DNA from: Asparagopsis taxiformis
Lineage: Eukaryota > Rhodophyta > Florideophyceae > Bonnemaisoniales > Bonnemaisoniaceae
Reading direction: 5' to 3'
DNA: 64,000 nucleotides
Assembly (NCBI GenBank): GCA_030407315.1
Contig: JALQPE010002793.1
Location: 22,501-86,500, forward strand
The first letter of the stretch is position 1, and every line of letters begins with the position of its first letter. The notes under the pieces were generated by a model that saw nothing but the letters and a program-made list of their open reading frames with translations, did not search any database and had not been told where the DNA came from. The position numbers were made by a program, and so were the translations under genes. Shown here in pieces: positions 60,726 through 64,000 of this stretch.

Positions 60726-63700
60726 ATGCCGCCAGCACCGAGGAGACAGACACCGTACTCGTCTCCCACGGATGTGTTCGCTTCTATTAAACAATATATC
60801 CAAGGACGGCCACCTGTTGGTGATAACACTTCGGCTTCGCAGTGGGCTGCATGGGAAAGACAAGTAACGCGCGATGCACAAGAGTTCGTCAACAGTTCGG
60901 AGTGTAATCTATATATTGGGAACGGGACCCGCCCTACCCCGCCCGCTCACGTTGTCACCAGAGTCGTCCAACGGGCATGCGTGTTCTATACAGAGCAATG
61001 TCTGAATACTTTGCGTCTATATCCGAGAGGCGTGTTTGGTGATATGAATGGTTTCGTGATACCCTTTACGTCGAAGAAAAAAGTGTTGAAAAATGTTCTA
61101 ACAGCTCTGGATTTCAGGAACGTCCTTTCGAAGATCGAGTCGTGGATGTCTGATGAGTGGATATACGCTGTAGCTATGCAAAAGGCCAAGCTACATAATT
61201 ATCCATCTCATAGTTTTACTTGGAGCATTAGCCAAGAAGGTCGGTCGTGGATGCTATCATGGTATATTCATACAATGTCATGGGTGTGTCTGCTAATAAC
61301 GAAAGTCCAGGACAGGAACTCTGACCGTGGGATACCGGAAGTGCTAGATTCTTGTTGCGCTCCGGTCGAGTACGACGTGCCGCTTGAAAATTATGGCATG
61401 GTTCGTGATGTACATGCAATCATTTCACAAGCCATTTTCGGTGGCCTCAGATTTGTTGCCGAACGGAAAATACGAGCCGCAACCCCGGAGCAGTGCACAT
61501 TCGTGACCGGAAACCGTGGAGTGAGGAGAAAGGTGTTGAAGAAGGAGAACCTGGTTAGTGCCAATGCTATGTTCAAGTATGTAATGGACGCCGAAGAAGA
61601 CAGGAGTGTGGTACCGAAACTGTATGCCGTTGTAATGCACGTTCTCGTCGGAATGGAAGCGCTACCGGCGAATATCGCGTATGGTCAGCGATATGATGAT
61701 GCTCTGAGATCATCATTGGAAAATTTCATGTCTCGCATGCTGTCCGCTATAGACAGTGATGCAGAGAACATTAGCAGTTCCATACGCGAATCATCCCAAC
61801 AACGCAGACAAGCTCGCATTCGGACATGGCTGACCGCATTCATAGAGAATAGTACAAGAATTAACCAGGTTGACGTGGTGAGACCATTGGAGGGAGCAAC
61901 AAATACAGGACGGCGTAAAAATCACGAAAGAAACGTACAGAGTGCTGGTGGCTCACCTCCCGAACGGCCGCCAGTGCCGGAGGCCAACGTGCAGGAGGAA
62001 AGAGATGGACAACTAGAACATACCGTCGCAGGGAATGATGAAGCGAACGGTGACCGAAATGAAGAAGATGAGATCGTACCAACAGAACGAACTGCTATGG
62101 ACGAGCGGACCGCTCGTGCGAGACGTCGTAGTGCCGTGCGACGTCGGCAGGTTGCACAAACCGAGGATGGTCCTGTCGAAGAAGACTCGCAGCGCGGTGG
62201 AGAAGAAGGCCCAGAAACCAGTGGTGCAGGAAGCGTGCAACCTGCTGTGGAGCCCGGACAGGATCGTGCGTCGAAGAAACCTCGGCATGCGGAAGTATGT
62301 CCTACATGCGAACAACCATGGCCGCAGACAGTGGAATCACCGAACACTGCAAATACCACACCGGAAAAAAATCTGGGTCAGAAATTGACCAACTCGTCAC
62401 AGGTTGTTCGACCGGAGCACACTTCTATTTCAGTGGATTTACCACCAGTATCGTCACATGTTTTGCGACCAGAGCGAAATTCAATTGCAGTGGATGTACC
62501 ACCACTGGTGGCACTATCGTCACAACGGCCCAAGCCAAAATCTTCTTCGTTGTCGATAACTGCTGGACCCGCACTATCAGTGGATGTGCAGCCAGCACCA
62601 CCACCCTCACCCGTCTGGGATCCACCACCAATACCGCAGGAGGCAGTCCAGCAACAGGCAGTCCAGCAACAGCGCCATAAACCGCGGGTACCTGTACAGC
62701 GAGCTGCACGCAAAGGGTATCACTACGACGATGTCCCGATACAAATAGAAGGTATATCCTTGAACACAAATCTCTCACCCAATGCAATACTGGCGAACTG
62801 GTCTTCGAATGCCTCTTTCTCGTTTCCGCGACGGGGATTCGAGAGTAGCTGGGTACGAAATCGTGTCATATTTCGTGGTCAGAATCCTCGTCTGGCTCCG
62901 AACTTCATGTACTTCTCGTGGTATGACTTCTTGTCAACCAGTTTCACACTTTGTATTTACAAGATGGTTTTGGAACTAGCGGAAGTTGCACAGAAGCATG
63001 AGACCTGGTATCCAGCTACACAAAGAGACCCATTGCTCGATAACGATTACGACCTCTATAGGCTAGATTCCGACGCATCAGGCAACGGGAATAGTAGGAG
63101 GTTCGAAGCTTCACGAACTGCACCGTCGACCCGAGACAGCGTATCATTCAGAAGCTGGGATGTCGTCACCGTCGATGTCATAGACCGCAGCCGACAGACG
63201 GAACCACTGGAATGTTGCTTAGGTGTTGTTGAAGATTTCACTACGAACAAAACCCGTGCCCAAACCCGCCTCTCTTTGACAATTATCGCCTTGGGTTCTG
63301 TGCGACATGCGCGATATTCGCAGGGTACGGAGGGGCTTGCAATAGTCGTTCGCAGATCAGGCTATCTCGGAACAGAAGGTATGCAATGTGAAGCAATACG
63401 AAACCTTCCTGCGATACATCCTGGATGGCATGAGCTGTTCCTAGGCACTTCAAGGGCGGCCACATCTAACCAGCGATGGCTACAGCAGGATGGTTCCTTA
63501 GTTCGAGAAGAATACGAAAAGCTTCTCGCGCACTGTTTGCCCGGTGCTGTTCTAGTACCATCTGGAAGCACTAACACTCAGAAATACATGCTTGAGATGA
63601 CAGACCTAAACGGAGCAGATGTGCATCACGATGGTCCGCCGAAAATGAATAGATCTCAAGCAGCTGCAGTGTTGGAATGTCTGATATCGTCGGAGCTGTC

Positions 63701-64000
63701 AGAACGAAAGCCAAGGGGGCTTCTTGATCGAGTATGCTGTGTGGTCGGTCCAGCAGCAACTGGGAAGACGAGTACAATTATGCATTACATTTCTGCTCTT
63801 CTGAACAAGGTGGCCTACGACATGGTAGAAGCTGAGGCGGCACGAGTCAGAGTGGCTGGTGGTAGCGTGCACGCGACAGCTATTTCTGCTCTTAACAGAC
63901 CTGGGACAAAGGTACGCATTCTAGTCGTGTCTGTATCGAATACCGCCGTGGATGTCATCGAATCCAAACTTCTTGACGGTATTTTCATGGTCCAGTCGCG
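60726..64000 (+). CDS. large protein with UPF1-like SF1 helicase domain, runs off the window
   Basis: From ATG 60726 the frame stays open to the window end, at least 1,091 codons; the stop is outside. The first upstream in-frame stop is TGA at 60612 with no other ATG between. Residues 1-400 form a helical region I do not recognise (FVIPFTSKKKVLKNVL, WISQEGRS-like patterns). Residues about 400-680 are a disordered acidic, then Pro/Gln/Ser-rich linker with a repeated VVRPEHTSISVDLPP / VLRPERNSIAVDVPP unit. Residues about 690-960 are a folded region that may be a beta-barrel like that before UPF1 helicases. Helicase motifs begin with a Q-motif (MNRSQAAAVLECL, 974), Walker A GPAATGKTS (1008-1016) and motif Ia with ILVVSVSNTAVDVI (about 1065), which is typical of UPF1/SEN1/MOV10. 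Motifs II-VI would lie to the right. Confidence 0.8.
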   Translation, partial: MPPAPRRQTPYSSPTDVFASIKQYIQGRPPVGDNTSASQWAAWERQVTRDAQEFVNSSECNLYIGNGTRPTPPAHVVTRVVQRACVFYTEQCLNTLRLYPRGVFGDMNGFVIPFTSKKKVLKNVLTALDFRNVLSKIESWMSDEWIYAVAMQKAKLHNYPSHSFTWSISQEGRSWMLSWYIHTMSWVCLLITKVQDRNSDRGIPEVLDSCCAPVEYDVPLENYGMVRDVHAIISQAIFGGLRFVAERKIRAATPEQCTFVTGNRGVRRKVLKKENLVSANAMFKYVMDAEEDRSVVPKLYAVVMHVLVGMEALPANIAYGQRYDDALRSSLENFMSRMLSAIDSDAENISSSIRESSQQRRQARIRTWLTAFIENSTRINQVDVVRPLEGATNTGRRKNHERNVQSAGGSPPERPPVPEANVQEERDGQLEHTVAGNDEANGDRNEEDEIVPTERTAMDERTARARRRSAVRRRQVAQTEDGPVEEDSQRGGEEGPETSGAGSVQPAVEPGQDRASKKPRHAEVCPTCEQPWPQTVESPNTANTTPEKNLGQKLTNSSQVVRPEHTSISVDLPPVSSHVLRPERNSIAVDVPPLVALSSQRPKPKSSSLSITAGPALSVDVQPAPPPSPVWDPPPIPQEAVQQQAVQQQRHKPRVPVQRAARKGYHYDDVPIQIEGISLNTNLSPNAILANWSSNASFSFPRRGFESSWVRNRVIFRGQNPRLAPNFMYFSWYDFLSTSFTLCIYKMVLELAEVAQKHETWYPATQRDPLLDNDYDLYRLDSDASGNGNSRRFEASRTAPSTRDSVSFRSWDVVTVDVIDRSRQTEPLECCLGVVEDFTTNKTRAQTRLSLTIIALGSVRHARYSQGTEGLAIVVRRSGYLGTEGMQCEAIRNLPAIHPGWHELFLGTSRAATSNQRWLQQDGSLVREEYEKLLAHCLPGAVLVPSGSTNTQKYMLEMTDLNGADVHHDGPPKMNRSQAAAVLECLISSELSERKPRGLLDRVCCVVGPAATGKTSTIMHYISALLNKVAYDMVEAEAARVRVAGGSVHATAISALNRPGTKVRILVVSVSNTAVDVIESKLLDGIFMVQS

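Noticed and set aside
60726..64000. Helitron Rep-helicase
   Set aside because: The visible helicase motifs resemble UPF1 (SNTAVD in motif Ia) rather than PIF1, and no HUH relaxase motif is seen upstream.

Overview
This is nuclear DNA of a eukaryotic alga, most likely a florideophyte red alga of the Chondrus type. The basis is mixed. Seen in the sequence: most genes lack introns, the few introns are 76-112 nt long with GTAAGT-like donors and CTAAC-like branch points, a plastid-type rubredoxin precursor starts MAFV (a Phe near the N-terminus is typical of red-algal transit peptides), and there are tandem Golgi-type sulfotransferases and a haloperoxidase-like protein. The species assignment is inference. 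The window has two parts: a compact gene island (about 1.3-21.7 kb) and a repeat-dominated region (22.2-64 kb).

Gene island. A large bestrophin-like gene (1345-6971) holds five tandem bestrophin units, but an in-frame stop and a frameshift break units 4 and 5. It is followed by two tandem sulfotransferases (7.3-9.3 kb), the Golgi tether subunit COG3 (9.6-12.2 kb), a spliced complex I subunit of the NDUFB4/B15 type (minus strand), a three-exon Mediator subunit MED15 (13.07-16.8 kb), a plastid membrane rubredoxin (minus), an EAF6-type subunit of histone acetyltransferase complexes (plus), HGH1 (minus), and a secreted vanadium-haloperoxidase-like protein whose catalytic His is replaced by Ser (minus). 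Genes are packed tail to tail or head to head with gaps of tens to a few hundred bases.

Repeat region, 22-53 kb. This is a nest of four Ty3/gypsy chromodomain LTR retrotransposons. RT1 (oldest, minus strand, 22819-40927 and interrupted) was hit by RT2 (minus strand, 24812-37272, complete, LTRs differing by about one base, 5-bp target duplication GCACC). RT1 was also hit by RT3 (plus strand, from 40928), which was hit in turn by RT4 (plus strand, from 41940). RT4 carries a 270-bp MITE in its integrase. RT1, RT2 and RT4 carry, between pol and the 3' LTR, a long open reading frame on the opposite strand (about 1,070-1,090 codons in RT1 and RT2). This antisense gene is conserved between clearly different copies. 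RT2-RT4 share a primer-binding site that fits the 3' end of a tRNA-Tyr. In RT2, gag and pol overlap as TAATG.

Repeat region, 53-64 kb. This stretch resembles none of the above: a cluster of short GAACAGT motifs, two unrecognised protein genes (55350-57125 plus; 57719-59089 minus), a 12-copy 57-bp minisatellite beside a 38-bp palindrome, and a gene that is open from 60726 to the window edge (at least 1,091 codons) and encodes an unknown N-terminal region followed by the start of a UPF1-like superfamily 1 helicase. It may be part of an undescribed mobile or virus-derived element.
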